A stretch of 64,000 bases of DNA from an uncultured Paracoccaceae bacterium. Lineage in GTDB: Bacteria; Pseudomonadota; Alphaproteobacteria; Rhodobacterales; Rhodobacteraceae. The notes below the pieces were generated by a model, which was given only the letters and a program-made list of their open reading frames with translations, ran no database searches and was not told where the DNA came from. Of the stretch, positions 46,109-54,804 are shown piece after piece. Positions within the stretch are counted from its first letter, which is position 1. Each line of letters starts with the position of its first letter. The stretch is from assembly GCA_951812305.1 (NCBI GenBank), contig CATOSB010000001.1, positions 186,001-250,000 of the forward strand, in the 5' to 3' direction. Both the position numbers and the translations under genes were made by a program.

Positions 46109-46700
46109 CCTGTCGCTAACATGGTTGCTTTTTGTAAGGAATCTTTTATATGACTTTCGCCAGGTCCGCTGGCGACGCTGATGAGTATGACCTGTGACTT
46201 TCACCACTGACATACGGGCGCATATTGCGCTGCCATGCTGTAGGGCGTGGCGACCGGGGTGACCGCCCGGGCGGCATATTGTCAGCGCGCCGCCGCCCGC
46301 ACCCCTACATCCACATTCTTCGAAAATCGGGGCAGCTTTCCGACTTCTGCCCCGTATCGGGGCAGAACTTCCGAAATCGTCTGTTGAGAAAAGAGGATTG
46401 GTTTCAGAGACTTGTGACTGTGTCGGGGCAGATGGGGCAGAAAAATACGGGTTACACGTGTGCGCGTAGTCAGGGGGGTTCGGGGGGAGATGTCTTGCGC
46501 GTAAGTGACATATTTCTGCCCTATGCGCCCCAAGCGCCCCGTCATCCAAATTGCGTCCATGTTTTCAGTAGGTTGTAAGTTCAGCGTTTCCTCTGAAGTT
46601 CTGCCCCGTGCTTTGGAGTTCTGCCCTGTCTGCCCCGTCATTCTTCATTGGGAATCAACATCTTGTTTTCATTTTCCACCTAATGGTTTGAAACCTCCGT
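46109..46700. other. Unassigned region with repeated CTGCCCC motif
   Basis: About 590 bases with no convincing gene. TCTGCCCCG and its complement recur several times between 46328 and 46640, including the inverted pair TCTGCCCCG-TAT-CGGGGCAGA at 46346-46366. Reading frames crossing it are low-complexity artefacts of this repetition. Confidence 0.4.
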
Positions 46701-46809
46701 CTTCCAGACGGACAAAAAAATCAAAAGCGCGCCGGAGGCGCTCCTTTAAAAAGAACAGTTTCAACTGTTCCTGTTGATCCCACCAGCTTTAGCTGGTGGT
46801 GGTTCAGTT
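46701..46809 (-). repeat. Hairpin array, right member of an inverted pair
   Basis: Inverted copy of 45027-45135. On its outer left side it gains an extra hairpin CCGTCTTCCAGACGG. The pair brackets the repA and ISAs1 fragments. Confidence 0.7.
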
Positions 46810-46884
46810 CAATCGAAACAACAACATCTGGTAAATTGAGGTTAGATATGAAGTTAAAAAGGGTCGAAAAGACGTGCTGTATGG

Positions 46885-47271
46885 ATGAAACGGGGGTCAG
46901 GGTGGCCTTTCATCTGTGCTGCCGGGACTGCCGCAAGGAAATGTCACAAAAGGAACGCGCGCGGCGGTGATGTCCCTTTCACTGCGGCACAGGTTGGTGC
47001 GGCCCGCGACTATCGCGCCCTGCATGAGCGGGTGCAGTCTGCGGGCGTGAAGTGTTCCAAGGCCTTCGAAATTCAGGTTGGTGGTCAGCCGATGGGAACG
47101 GCACCGGGGAGAAGGCATACCACGACGGGGTCAAGCAAGGCATCGGGAAGCGCGGGCGGCACTGACCGCCCGTTCACCAGCAACCATCAATCAAGGGGGG
47201 GCGGTCAAAAGGCCGAGCGCTCCGACCGGCCAGACCCGCCTCCCCCAAACTCGGAGGTTTTTTTCCCGTGA
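46885..47271 (+). pseudogene. Phage/hypothetical protein remnant upstream of the terminase-like gene
   Basis: The credible part is VPFTAAQVGAARDYRALHER, then VQSAGVKCSKAFEIQVGGQ, which resembles a hypothetical protein found before small-terminase genes in Rhodobacterales prophages (DUF6456-like; tentative). The N-terminal third reads as low-complexity sequence and may be out of frame. The stop overlaps the next start as GTGA (47268-47271), which supports the pair being real phage genes. Confidence 0.45.
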
Positions 47272-47590
47272 AACCTGAAAATTCCACCGCAGACCCGGAA
47301 ACAGACCTCTTTGGAAATCCCTTGCTGCCGATGAAAGACCCGCGCGGTCGGAAGGCATACGCAAAAAGCAAGGCAAATCAGAAGCTTGTCGTGGATCTGC
47401 GCGGCGGAGGCATGACACATGGCAAAATCGCCATCGTTCCGGGATGCGATGAAAAGACCTTGCGGAAGTATTATTCCCGTGAACCGCGTGAGGGTGCTAT
47501 TTTGGTTCAGGCCGAAGCCATCCGCGTCATGATGCGCACCGCCCTATACACCGGCAACATGGATAACCGCAGGATTTGGCACTCGGCGGT
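47268..47590 (+). pseudogene. Phage small-terminase-like helix-turn-helix protein, 3' part replaced
   Basis: Starts GTG 47268. The protein LFGNPLLPMKDPRGRKAYAK, then VVDLRGGGMTHGKIAIVPGC and DEKTLRKYYSREPREGAILV has the form of a terminase small subunit/packaging HTH protein. From 47500 it enters inverted-repeat arm 2; only EAEAIRVMMRTALYTGN still looks like the family. Beyond that the frame is antisense to the Rpn gene. Confidence 0.55.
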
Positions 47591-47770
47591 AATCGACCCC
47601 GGCCCTGGCACGCTGTCGAGCGCCCGCTCGGCATCTCCGTCCAGATCGAGCCGCTTCGGCAGTTTGACCTGCGGGACCAGGGGTCTATCCGCGCGTTTTT
47701 CATATGGTGCGTCGGTGCTGTCCAGGTCTCCGGGAAATACCCTAAGCCGTTTCAAAGACGTGCTTTTCGG

Positions 47771-48754
47771 TCAGTGCGGGCGGTCCTGTGCGAAGACGGT
47801 CGCGAGGTCGGGCGCGTCCAGAACGGCATCCAGCCAGGCCTCGATCCGATCGGGTTCGGCGGCGGCGATCCGCGCGGCGATATCCCGGGGCAGGGGGCCG
47901 AAACGGCGCGCCAACTGGCGTTCGAGGGTTTCGGCCTTGCCCTCGGCCTTGCCCTCGGCGATTCCAACGGCCTTGCCTTCGGCAAGCAGGGTTTCTGCGA
48001 TGGTGCCCACGAGCGCCTCCTTTTCCTGTTTCTCCTGCATGCCCGGCGCGGTACGTGCGAGCGCCGCAGTCAACTGGTCGAGCGACAGGTTGAGCTGTCC
48101 CATGACGTATCTCAGAAGATAGCGCCCGAACTCGGTATCGGCAATACCGGCAACCAGGATGTCCTCGTCCTCCTCGGTGAGCGTATCGGCAAAGGCGCGG
48201 GCCATGGCCAGAAGTGCTGCGCGCGCGTCGGCATTGCGCGACATCAGGTGCGGCGATATTTCCCCGAGATCGACAAGGCTGTAGCGTCCGAAGTCCCGCG
48301 CCGGATGCTCAAGCCCCTCCGGCGCGCGGATCATCTCCTGGATCGAGAGCGGCGGGGTCCAGGGTCCGCGCCCGTGATAGAAGACGACCGGCAGGATCGG
48401 GGTCAGTTTGCCGTCCCCGGACGCGCTGTCATCGAGATCGGCCTGCCAGAGCCGCAGCATATAGCGCATCAGCTGGAGCGGTGTGCGGGCATCAATACCG
48501 GACTTGTGCTCAAGCAGGATGTAGACCCGGGCGTCACCGCCACCGGCGAGGCGGACACGGAAGATGGCATCGGCCTGGCTGGATTGTCCCTCGCCATCGA
48601 TGGCGGTACCTTCGAGATGCTCCGGCGGGTGATCGGGATCGAGGCGGTTGACGATCCCGGCGGGCAGGTGATCGCGCAGGATCGCTTCGGCGCGCCGGGG
48701 ATCGGAGATCAGCAGTCGAAAGAGCGCATCGTGTTTCGCGGAGGGCAGGCTCAT
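47771..48754 (-). CDS. Rpn family recombination-promoting nuclease, copy 2
   Basis: 327 residues, otherwise as the copy at 33441: the ExK nuclease motif ILLEHKSGID is intact. Differences are one fewer EGKA unit in the C-terminal helix, and RDIAARIAAAEPDRIEAW in place of RDIETRIAAAEPDRVEAW. Two potentially active copies in inverted arms could promote recombination between the arms. Confidence 0.88.
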   Translation of the reverse strand: MSLPSAKHDALFRLLISDPRRAEAILRDHLPAGIVNRLDPDHPPEHLEGTAIDGEGQSSQADAIFRVRLAGGGDARVYILLEHKSGIDARTPLQLMRYMLRLWQADLDDSASGDGKLTPILPVVFYHGRGPWTPPLSIQEMIRAPEGLEHPARDFGRYSLVDLGEISPHLMSRNADARAALLAMARAFADTLTEEDEDILVAGIADTEFGRYLLRYVMGQLNLSLDQLTAALARTAPGMQEKQEKEALVGTIAETLLAEGKAVGIAEGKAEGKAETLERQLARRFGPLPRDIAARIAAAEPDRIEAWLDAVLDAPDLATVFAQDRPH

Positions 48755-48985
48755 ATGGCGTCCGGGATCATGGTTTGTGCGTTGAGCCGCGGCGTCCGCC
48801 GGGCAGGGGTTGTGGCCACATGTAGCGGTTTGCTCCGACCGGTTCCACAGCCGCGATCATCATTGCCTGCGGTGACAGGTGGCAGGACCGGGGTGTTTCG
48901 TTCGAACAGGGATGCAGGGCTGAGCGGAACGGTCACCCGTCTGCGTCGATCGTTTCCGGCGCGGTGTCCATGCGCTGATCGCACA

Positions 48986-49285
48986 TCATGTCTTCCCCTT
49001 TACGGCGGCCTTGAGTGGCCCTGTGGCGGAGACCCGCACCTGCCGTGTGGGCGCGGCGGTCTGCATTTCTCCGGTGGCCGGATTGCGAACCTGCCGCTCG
49101 GGCACGTCCACCACCGAGAAGGTGGCAAGGCCGGGCAGGCGGACCGGGTGGCCGTCCGCCACCAGTTTCTGCACTGCCGACTGGACGCCGCCGGAGAGAC
49201 GTTTGGCTTCGTCGCGCGAACAGCCCAGCTCTTCGGCGATGGCGGCGTGAAGCGTTGCGGCGGGAACGGGTGTGGGTTTGGGCAT
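48986..49285 (-). CDS. HU/IHF-family DNA-binding protein, copy 2
   Basis: 99 residues, identical at protein level to the copy at 32910 as far as I can read. It keeps the arm motif RNPATGEM and the GGAGAG ribosome site. It lies upstream of rpn copy 2, on the same strand, as in arm 1. Confidence 0.85.
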   Translation of the reverse strand: MPKPTPVPAATLHAAIAEELGCSRDEAKRLSGGVQSAVQKLVADGHPVRLPGLATFSVVDVPERQVRNPATGEMQTAAPTRQVRVSATGPLKAAVKGKT

Positions 49286-49369
49286 AAGCAGCTCTCCTGG
49301 TCTGATGGTGTGGTTGCCATGGCTTTCGGGGAAAACGCGCGTCAGGTCAAGGCCGGGCGCTTGCTGTTG

Positions 49370-49542
49370 CAGGGCAATCGACTGAACAACTCAAGCGTTC
49401 AACGCGACTCGTAACAACCCTACAAAGTTGCACGTTTCCTCCCGGAATTGCCCTGAATACGCCTTTTGATGCCCCGAGTGCAGGATGCGCGAACGTCATA
49501 TGGCTCTTTTGCAGCATTTTTTCCATTCAATCGATTGCCCTG
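49370..49542. mobile_element. MITE with ISAs1-type ends, copy 2
   Basis: Same 173-bp element as at 32653, carried passively within inverted-repeat arm 2. It is flanked by CTTGCTGTTG, the reverse complement of the 10-bp target duplication, on both sides. Confidence 0.88.
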
Positions 49543-49732
49543 CTTGCTGTTGGGGTCGTGTGTGGGTACCCCCGGTTTTGCAAGGCTTTTCTGAACTGAA
49601 TGGAACAAGATTGAATGCGGTCGTGTGTCAGGCCTCATGTTTGCGGCTATTCACACGCCGCGGGCCGGTATGGTTCGTTCGCTGATCAGGTCCAATTCGA
49701 ATCCACGGGCTTTTTTGCGCCCGACCCCTATC

Positions 49733-50632
49733 TGTAGGCGCTTGCAAACATCCGGGTTTCGACCTGCAAACATCGTGTAATTTCTGCCGGGATTATCTGC
49801 GAACGAGCCGGGATTAGTTGCGACTATCGGCTGTCTTGGAAACGCTCGTTTGCTGGTTGGTCTGGACGAACATCCGCATCCGCGTGATCTTCCTGGAGTT
49901 TTTTGTTGATGAACCCTGTCCGCCTTTTATCAGATCGGAAGACCTGCCTGGCGCATGATGTCGCCGGGTTCGGTGGTACGATCAGTGTCAAGTTTGCCCT
50001 TCAGGAAGCGGCGAGCCTCAGCCTGCGTGAGGTCGAACTGCCCGGCCAGTGATTTCGGCGAGTATCCGATGCGGGCGAGGCGGGCGTCGAGATCGTCAAA
50101 CCCGGCAGAGATGGTTTCGCGAACAATATCGACGGTAACCTGATCACCGCCCATGCGGAACGTGTCGGTGAAGGCGCGGTTCAGGTGCTCGGCGATTTGC
50201 AGTGGCGTGTTCAGTTTCTCGGCTGGGAAGTCGCGCGCTTCCGAGGTGATCACGTCATCGACTTTGGTGCCGTCGGTCAGGCATTGCTTCAGCAACGCGG
50301 CAATAGCCAATAAGCATGGAGGATAGTCCAGAATTCCGTCAGTAAGCTAAAAACTCATACCGTGATACCTGGACAGGGTAAACAGGCAATATTATCGAGC
50401 GGAGCCAATGTCAGGCAATGACACCATGCTGGTGCCCGGCAAACGAGCGTTTCCAAGACAGCCGATAGTCGCAACTAATCCCGGCAAACACCGATGTTTG
50501 CAGGCTGGTTGCAACTAATCCCGGCTCGTTCGCAGATAATCCCGGTTTGAGCACCCCGATAGTCGCAGATAATCCCGGCAGAAATTACACGATGTTTGCA
50601 GGTCGAAACCCGGATGTTTGCAAGCGCCTACA
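49733..50632 (-). mobile_element. 900-bp deletion derivative of the Mu/Tn402-like transposon
   Basis: Both repeat-rich termini are present (TGTAGGCGCTTGC at 49733, complement ending at 50632). Between them are only the first codons of the resolvase gene (ATG CTT ATT GGC TAT near 50326) fused to the ATPase gene tail. The flanks CTATC and GATAG are inverted, not direct, repeats. Confidence 0.78.
49930..50310 (-). pseudogene. AAA+ transposition ATPase, C-terminal fragment
   Basis: About 125 codons. DGTKVDDVITSEARDFPAEK, TPLQIAEHLNRAFTDTFRMG and FDDLDARLARIGYSPKSLAG look like the C-terminal helical part of a TniB/ExeA-like ATPase; Walker A and B motifs are absent. The reading frame opens within the resolvase start region through the deletion junction, so the first few residues are not native. 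Confidence 0.6.
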
Positions 50633-50842
50633 GATAGCCCGCTTCACCTCAGCCCGCGACAAGCCCGAATAATCCATGACTGACCGCACGCCGCCACTTG
50701 AAACTACATTGCTCTGATCGGTGCTTTTCAGAAGTGAAAGATAGGTGGCGGCTTCCTCGACCCCTAAACCGTTTTGGCGGATACGCTCAAATTGATGAAC
50801 GTCCAGCGCAAAGAAGCCTTTGCTCTTGGCTTTCTTGGCCAT
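50633..50842 (-). pseudogene. Hypothetical plasmid protein, truncated by transposon end
   Basis: The first 70 or so residues from ATG 50842 are native: AKKAKSKGFFALDVHQFERI, then EEAATYLSLLKSTDQSNVVS and SVMDYSGLSRAEVKRAI. The frame then runs into the repeat-rich transposon terminus at 50632. The DYSGLSRAEVKRAI part resembles a helix-turn-helix found in plasmid-encoded proteins, but I cannot name the family. It precedes the excisionase-like gene in the plasmid backbone. Confidence 0.55.
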
Positions 50843-50902
50843 ATGTTCCTACTCAATCAATCTTGCCCCTGCCATGCGTTTGACGGTGGGGGTTTTTCTT
50901 AG

Positions 50903-51142
50903 TCAGACGTGCAGCGGTTCAGCACCTTCGGCGGCATTATGTGCTGCGTCTGCGGTTCCCCGCGCCTCATTCTCAGAAAGCCATGCCTCAGTCGCTTCCT
51001 TTCGGATGCGCTGAATACCACCGACATTCACGATAGCAGGTGCTTTGCCCTGACGTTTCAGTTTGTACCATGTGCTGCGGCTAATCCCAACTGCATCACA
51101 GAACTGAGAAACTGTCAGCACATCTAATATTTGCGGTGTCAT
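50903..51142 (-). CDS. Excisionase/AlpA-type helix-turn-helix protein
   Basis: 79 residues from ATG 51142. The N-terminus LTVSQFCDAVGISRSTWYKL followed by RQGKAPAIVNVGGIQRIRKE, then ATEAWL, is the MerR-like winged helix of AlpA/excisionase proteins. These act as small regulators or recombination directionality factors on plasmids and prophages. The frame is open upstream to 51271 without a better start. The upstream DNA holds TTTACGTAA and TTTACGTG motifs that may be its operator. Confidence 0.72.
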   Translation of the reverse strand: MTPQILDVLTVSQFCDAVGISRSTWYKLKRQGKAPAIVNVGGIQRIRKEATEAWLSENEARGTADAAHNAAEGAEPLHV

Positions 51143-51256
51143 GCTCTTGCCCTTTGGCTGTTTCATACGTGTGCAAGTATATGCGTATTTACGTAATTCC
51201 GCAATGTTTACGTGTGTTTTAGACTGCTTGGATCTTATTCTTTTTCTTCTAGAATC

Positions 51257-52857
51257 GTAACTCCCAAGCACCCTGTCCGATAGGGTTGCGGGGTTTTGTT
51301 CCGTCAGAGCCGTGCGATGATCTGAGGTGGTGACAGGGTCAGGATTTCCAGGATGTTGAACCGGTGTTTTCTGGCCGTCGAGATGACGGACCTGATGTCG
51401 GCGAAGACCCGCGCGCCCTCGAGGGTGCGGAAGGTGCCCGAGATTTTCATGCGCAGCTTCATCATGCGCAGGTCCTGTTCGGCCTGATTGTTTGTGAATG
51501 GGACCGCGAAGTCGGCGATGAATCGCAAAACGTCATCGCGGTAGTCACGCAGGCGGAGGAGCAGGTTGTGGCCTGGCCGCCTGGCTTTTCGGCCGCGGGT
51601 GCCGGGGCTTTTGGCCAGCGGGGGCCGGCGTTCGTGGAAGGCGAGCCCCTTGGCGAGGATCGCCATGTATCTGGTGACTATACCCTGGCGAACCAGTTCC
51701 GGGAGTTCGGTCTCGCCTTGATCCTGAGCCGCGCATCTGAGCTGATTGGCGCTATGAAGCACTGCGCTCATCTCCGTCGCCCAAGGCTCTTTTTCGATCT
51801 CTTCGATGGCCTTGAGTTCGCGCAAGTGATGCGCCCCGCAGAGGGCGTGGGCGTCCACTCCGCTCATATGGGCGTAGTAGGGTTTCCAGTGATCATGAAT
51901 GATCGTCCCGCCGGTCAGGAAGGTTGGAACAGCACCGCGTTTGGCGCTGATGCGGTAATGGGTGAAGGCGGTATCGCAGATCGTGTGCAGCCAGTGCAGC
52001 TTGCCGGCAACACGAAGTCCGGTCTCGTCCAGATGCCGAACGCCGCCTTCGGCAAGCCGGGCGAGAATGTGTTCAACCACGACACCCATCTTATTTGCCG
52101 CGCCGCGCGTCCAGTTGGTCACGCTGGCCGCGCACAAGCTGGTGGCCCCAAACAGGTCGCGCATAAGCTGGCAGACCCGATCCTCGGGTATCAGCTGCTG
52201 AACATTGCAATAGACCGCCACTGCCCGCATGCGCGTGCCATATTGCACATGCGCGGCCACGCCATCGGGAAAGCCAGCCGTCGTCGTGGCTCGACAATGG
52301 TCGCAACAATAAACCGCCGCCTGATGCTCGGTGACCTCCAGGCGTGGCGCAGGCAAGTCGAACACCTGACGCTTCTCGATCCCTTTCACCATCTCCGCCG
52401 TCAGGGCGCTCTGACAGGCGCTGCAATGCGTCGCCTCATGCCGTTCGACAAAGTCGGGTGTTGACGTCTGGCGCAGGGTGTCGCCCCGGTGGCCAACTTG
52501 GCCGCCACTTTTCTTTCCGGATTTGCCACGCAGGCTGCGCGGGGCTGGCTTCTTCAGGCCATCACTTGAAGGGGGCTTGCTGCTATTGCTGCTGTTCTTG
52601 GCCAACTGTCGGCGCAGGTCCGTGATCTCTTCCGCCATGCTCGCCAACGCAGCTTCAAGCTCAGCGATCCGACGCAGAGCCGTGGCGAGAAGTTGTTCAA
52701 GGGCGGCAACCTGATCCATCCCACCACTGATTCAGAGAAATCAACCCGGCGCCACAGAATTCAGACAAGAAAGAAAAAAAACACGCGCAAAATGGCAAAT
52801 TCGACTCACCATAAAACTGACAATAACACTCAAACGTGGGGGGTGCTTGGGAGTTAC
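51257..52857 (-). mobile_element. IS66-family element (tnpC only), copy 2
   Basis: 1,601 bp, ends GTAACTCCCAAGCACCC and its complement, flanked by a perfect 8-bp direct repeat CTAGAATC (51249-51256, 52858-52865). This is a clean insertion into the plasmid backbone between the excisionase-like gene and the iterons. Confidence 0.95.
51304..52719 (-). CDS. IS66 family transposase TnpC, copy 2
   Basis: 471 residues, the same protein as at 22399 apart from HERR for HERQ. All motifs are present (SSNSSKPPSSDGLKKP, RHLDETGLRV, FTNNQAEQDLRMM). Intact. Confidence 0.93.
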   Translation of the reverse strand: MDQVAALEQLLATALRRIAELEAALASMAEEITDLRRQLAKNSSNSSKPPSSDGLKKPAPRSLRGKSGKKSGGQVGHRGDTLRQTSTPDFVERHEATHCSACQSALTAEMVKGIEKRQVFDLPAPRLEVTEHQAAVYCCDHCRATTTAGFPDGVAAHVQYGTRMRAVAVYCNVQQLIPEDRVCQLMRDLFGATSLCAASVTNWTRGAANKMGVVVEHILARLAEGGVRHLDETGLRVAGKLHWLHTICDTAFTHYRISAKRGAVPTFLTGGTIIHDHWKPYYAHMSGVDAHALCGAHHLRELKAIEEIEKEPWATEMSAVLHSANQLRCAAQDQGETELPELVRQGIVTRYMAILAKGLAFHERRPPLAKSPGTRGRKARRPGHNLLLRLRDYRDDVLRFIADFAVPFTNNQAEQDLRMMKLRMKISGTFRTLEGARVFADIRSVISTARKHRFNILEILTLSPPQIIARL

Positions 52858-52920
52858 CTAGAATCTTCTTACTTCGGGGGCCGCAAGTTGTTGATATAAA
52901 AATATGAATCCGCTGAACTA

Positions 52921-53008
52921 TTAGGAATCGGGCGAGGACGGATTAGTTTTGGGGCGGTTATCCCTTAGTTTTGGGGCGGTTTACGCTTAGGAATCGGGCG
53001 GTTTGTGC
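52921..53008 (+). repeat. Four contiguous 22-bp iterons (plasmid origin)
   Basis: Four exactly adjacent 22-base units each begin TTAG, then GAATCGGGCGG or TTTTGGGGCGG: 52921, 52943, 52965 and 52987. Spacing by two helical turns just upstream of a Rep_3 gene is typical of an iteron-controlled origin. The first unit is the most diverged (GGCGAGGACG). Confidence 0.88.
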
Positions 53009-53055
53009 ATAGCCCAGATTGAACCACCAAACCTTGCGCCCTGATACGCTTTTCT

Positions 53056-53084
53056 CTTAGCTTTGACAGAATCACCAAGCTAAG
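53056..53084. promoter_or_regulatory. Inverted repeat in the rep promoter region
   Basis: CTTAGCTT and AAGCTAAG lie 13 bases apart between the iterons and rep. Rep_3 proteins commonly repress their own gene through such an inverted repeat, whose half-site (TTAG...) resembles the iteron. Confidence 0.5.
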
Positions 53085-53153
53085 GGTTAAGAGTAGTCGG
53101 ACGCGAATCGCCCCAAACCTAATAATACGCGCACGCTCGATGTTGCCCCGAAC

Positions 53154-53936
53154 ATGGGCGAGATGGTGAAGCCTGCCGAACTGATTGAGGTGAAGGGTTC
53201 GGCCAAGCTGACCTTGGCAGACCGGCGGTTGTTCAATGTCCTGCTACGCCATGCGTTCGGGCCTGACCTGGCCTCAGAGAACCGACGCTTTGAAATCCCT
53301 CTGGCGGACCTGCGGGAAACCCACGATAGCAACGACCGGCTTGTGCGCTCGATTGAAGCGCTCATGACAACGGTGGTGACGGTCCAGCGCCCGGATGGGT
53401 CAACAGCCCGCGTGCAGCTATTGGGATGGAATTACCTGTCAGACCCGAAACGGAAACGCGGCAATCTGAAATACTCGATCCCGCCAGAACTGGCATTGCT
53501 GCTCAAGGATTCCACTGTCTTTGCAAAGCTGGAACTGGAAGTCCTGCGCTCATTCACCTCAAAGTATGCCCTGGCCCTCTATGAAGCCGTGGCGCGGCGT
53601 GTGCGGCTCAAGCATGTGTTCACTGAACGGTTCGCCCTGGATGACTTCCGGGAACTCTTAGGCGTGGAGGCGGATAAGCTGACCACCTATGGCAATCTGA
53701 ACCAATACGCGATCAAGCCCGCGCTTGTGGAAGTGAATGCCCTGTCTGACTTCACTGTGACGGTGGTGCCTGAGAAAACCGGGCGGCGCGTCACTGGCGT
53801 CCTGATCGGCTGGGGCGCGAAGGACATTGAAGGCCGGAAAGCCGCTTACGCTGAATTGCAGCGCCCCCGCGTGGGCCGAAAGGCGCGGATCACTGGGACT
53901 GTTGAAGAAATGTTGCCGCCGGAAGTGATTGAGTAA
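53154..53936 (+). CDS. Rep_3 family plasmid replication initiator
   Basis: 260 residues from ATG 53154 (ATG 53163 also possible). It has two winged-helix domains as in RepE/Pi: LTLADRRLFNVLLRHAFGPD, FEIPLADLRETHDSNDRLV, then LEVLRSFTSKYALALYEAVA and FALDDFRELLGVEADKLTTY. The last two are the signature of Rep_3 (PF01051). It binds the iterons upstream to start replication. The gene is intact, so the module could in principle still fire inside the larger replicon. Confidence 0.9.
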   Translation: MGEMVKPAELIEVKGSAKLTLADRRLFNVLLRHAFGPDLASENRRFEIPLADLRETHDSNDRLVRSIEALMTTVVTVQRPDGSTARVQLLGWNYLSDPKRKRGNLKYSIPPELALLLKDSTVFAKLELEVLRSFTSKYALALYEAVARRVRLKHVFTERFALDDFRELLGVEADKLTTYGNLNQYAIKPALVEVNALSDFTVTVVPEKTGRRVTGVLIGWGAKDIEGRKAAYAELQRPRVGRKARITGTVEEMLPPEVIE

Positions 53937-53950
53937 AAAGGATTATTGCT

Positions 53951-54055
53951 TTGAACCTGTATTACCTTGGGGGCCTGACCATCGGTGGCCTTGCCGGAGT
54001 TTATCTATTCAGCCTTTTGTTTCGCTACGCCATCCTAGTCCCCTGTTTCGCATGA
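53951..54055 (+). CDS. Possible small membrane protein after rep
   Basis: A 34-codon frame from TTG 53951, 14 bases after the rep stop: NLYYLGGLTIGGLAGVYLFS then LLFRYAILVP. One hydrophobic segment. The end coincides with the start of the IS630 relic (CATGATTTGAC), so it may be truncated. Existence as a gene is uncertain. Confidence 0.3.
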   Translation: MNLYYLGGLTIGGLAGVYLFSLLFRYAILVPCFA

Positions 54056-54114
54056 TTTGACACGGATTGATTTCTCTGAATCTCTGTCCTGGCAAAATCC
54101 GGGAGGTGAGAGAG

Positions 54115-54204
54115 ATGGGCAAACGTGGTCCTGATGCGAAGTTTGTGGTTCGACTATCGAGCGAAGAGCGCGCAGAGTTGGAGAAAATGATCTGCAAGGG
54201 TACC
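54115..54204 (+). pseudogene. IS630 family transposase, N-terminal fragment
   Basis: ATG 54115 after GGGAGGTGAGAG. The first 30 residues GKRGPDAKFVVRLSSEERAE then LEKMICKG match the N-terminus of an IS630 subgroup different from elements A and B. The sequence then diverges and the frame runs on through unrelated DNA. Confidence 0.7.
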
Positions 54205-54261
54205 CAACCTTCACTGCCAGTTCCTTACTTTTTGCGTCCCGCAGCACCAGCATATGGCGCG

Positions 54262-54720
54262 TCATGGCGCGCCGGTGAGGCTCAGGCGAATGGCGGGCAC
54301 GACGGTGCTCCAGACCGCCGCAAGCGCCAGCGCGATGCCAAGGTAAATCGCCAGGGTGCGCACCATCCTGTTCGTACTGTCGGAAATCTCGGTTTTGACC
54401 TCGGCGATCTTTACGTCTTGAGCCGCAAAGCGATCGGCAATCTCCGTGCGTATCTCCGCCAGCTTGACGTCCTGCTTGTCAATTCTTTTCTCAAGCGCGG
54501 CACCCTGCGCATCAACCTTCTTTTCCAGCGCGTTGGTCTTTTCAACGATCGCAGCTTTCAATCGGCTCTCGGTCTCGCGCAGATCGCCCGCGGTGGCGGC
54601 GGTGGAGGTGACGGATTCGTTGATCACCGAGACCACGGCACGGGCCGACTTGTTATCAAGCCCGGCAGCCTCGAGCTCGTCGATGGCCCTGGCGGTGTCG
54701 ATGGCAACGGGTTGCGGCAT
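54262..54720 (-). CDS. Coiled-coil membrane protein (DUF1640-like)
   Basis: 152 residues from ATG 54720 with GGAAGAGAGGAT upstream. The N-terminal DTARAIDELEAAGLDNKSAR is followed by a long heptad region (RETESRLKAAIVEKTNALEK, KRIDKQDVKLAEIRTEIADR) and one C-terminal membrane helix (LAIYLGIALALAAVWSTVV). This layout fits the DUF1640/CCDC90-type family, common in phages and Rhodobacterales. The role is unknown. Confidence 0.65.
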   Translation of the reverse strand: MPQPVAIDTARAIDELEAAGLDNKSARAVVSVINESVTSTAATAGDLRETESRLKAAIVEKTNALEKKVDAQGAALEKRIDKQDVKLAEIRTEIADRFAAQDVKIAEVKTEISDSTNRMVRTLAIYLGIALALAAVWSTVVPAIRLSLTGAP

Positions 54721-54804
54721 GGTCGGGATCCTCTCTTCCCCCGATATAGCCGGGATCGGGCGGCTTCGCCAGTGGCTGCAATACTGTTTGCCGACGGCCC
54801 TGTC

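Larger units (their letters stand above)
47500..50013 (-). repeat. Large inverted repeat, arm 2
   Basis: About 2,514 bp, inverted copy of 32182-34716, 12.8 kb away. It lacks one 12-bp GAGGGCAAGGCC unit and 9 bp near 47535 relative to arm 1, and shows several substitutions. Confidence 0.9.
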
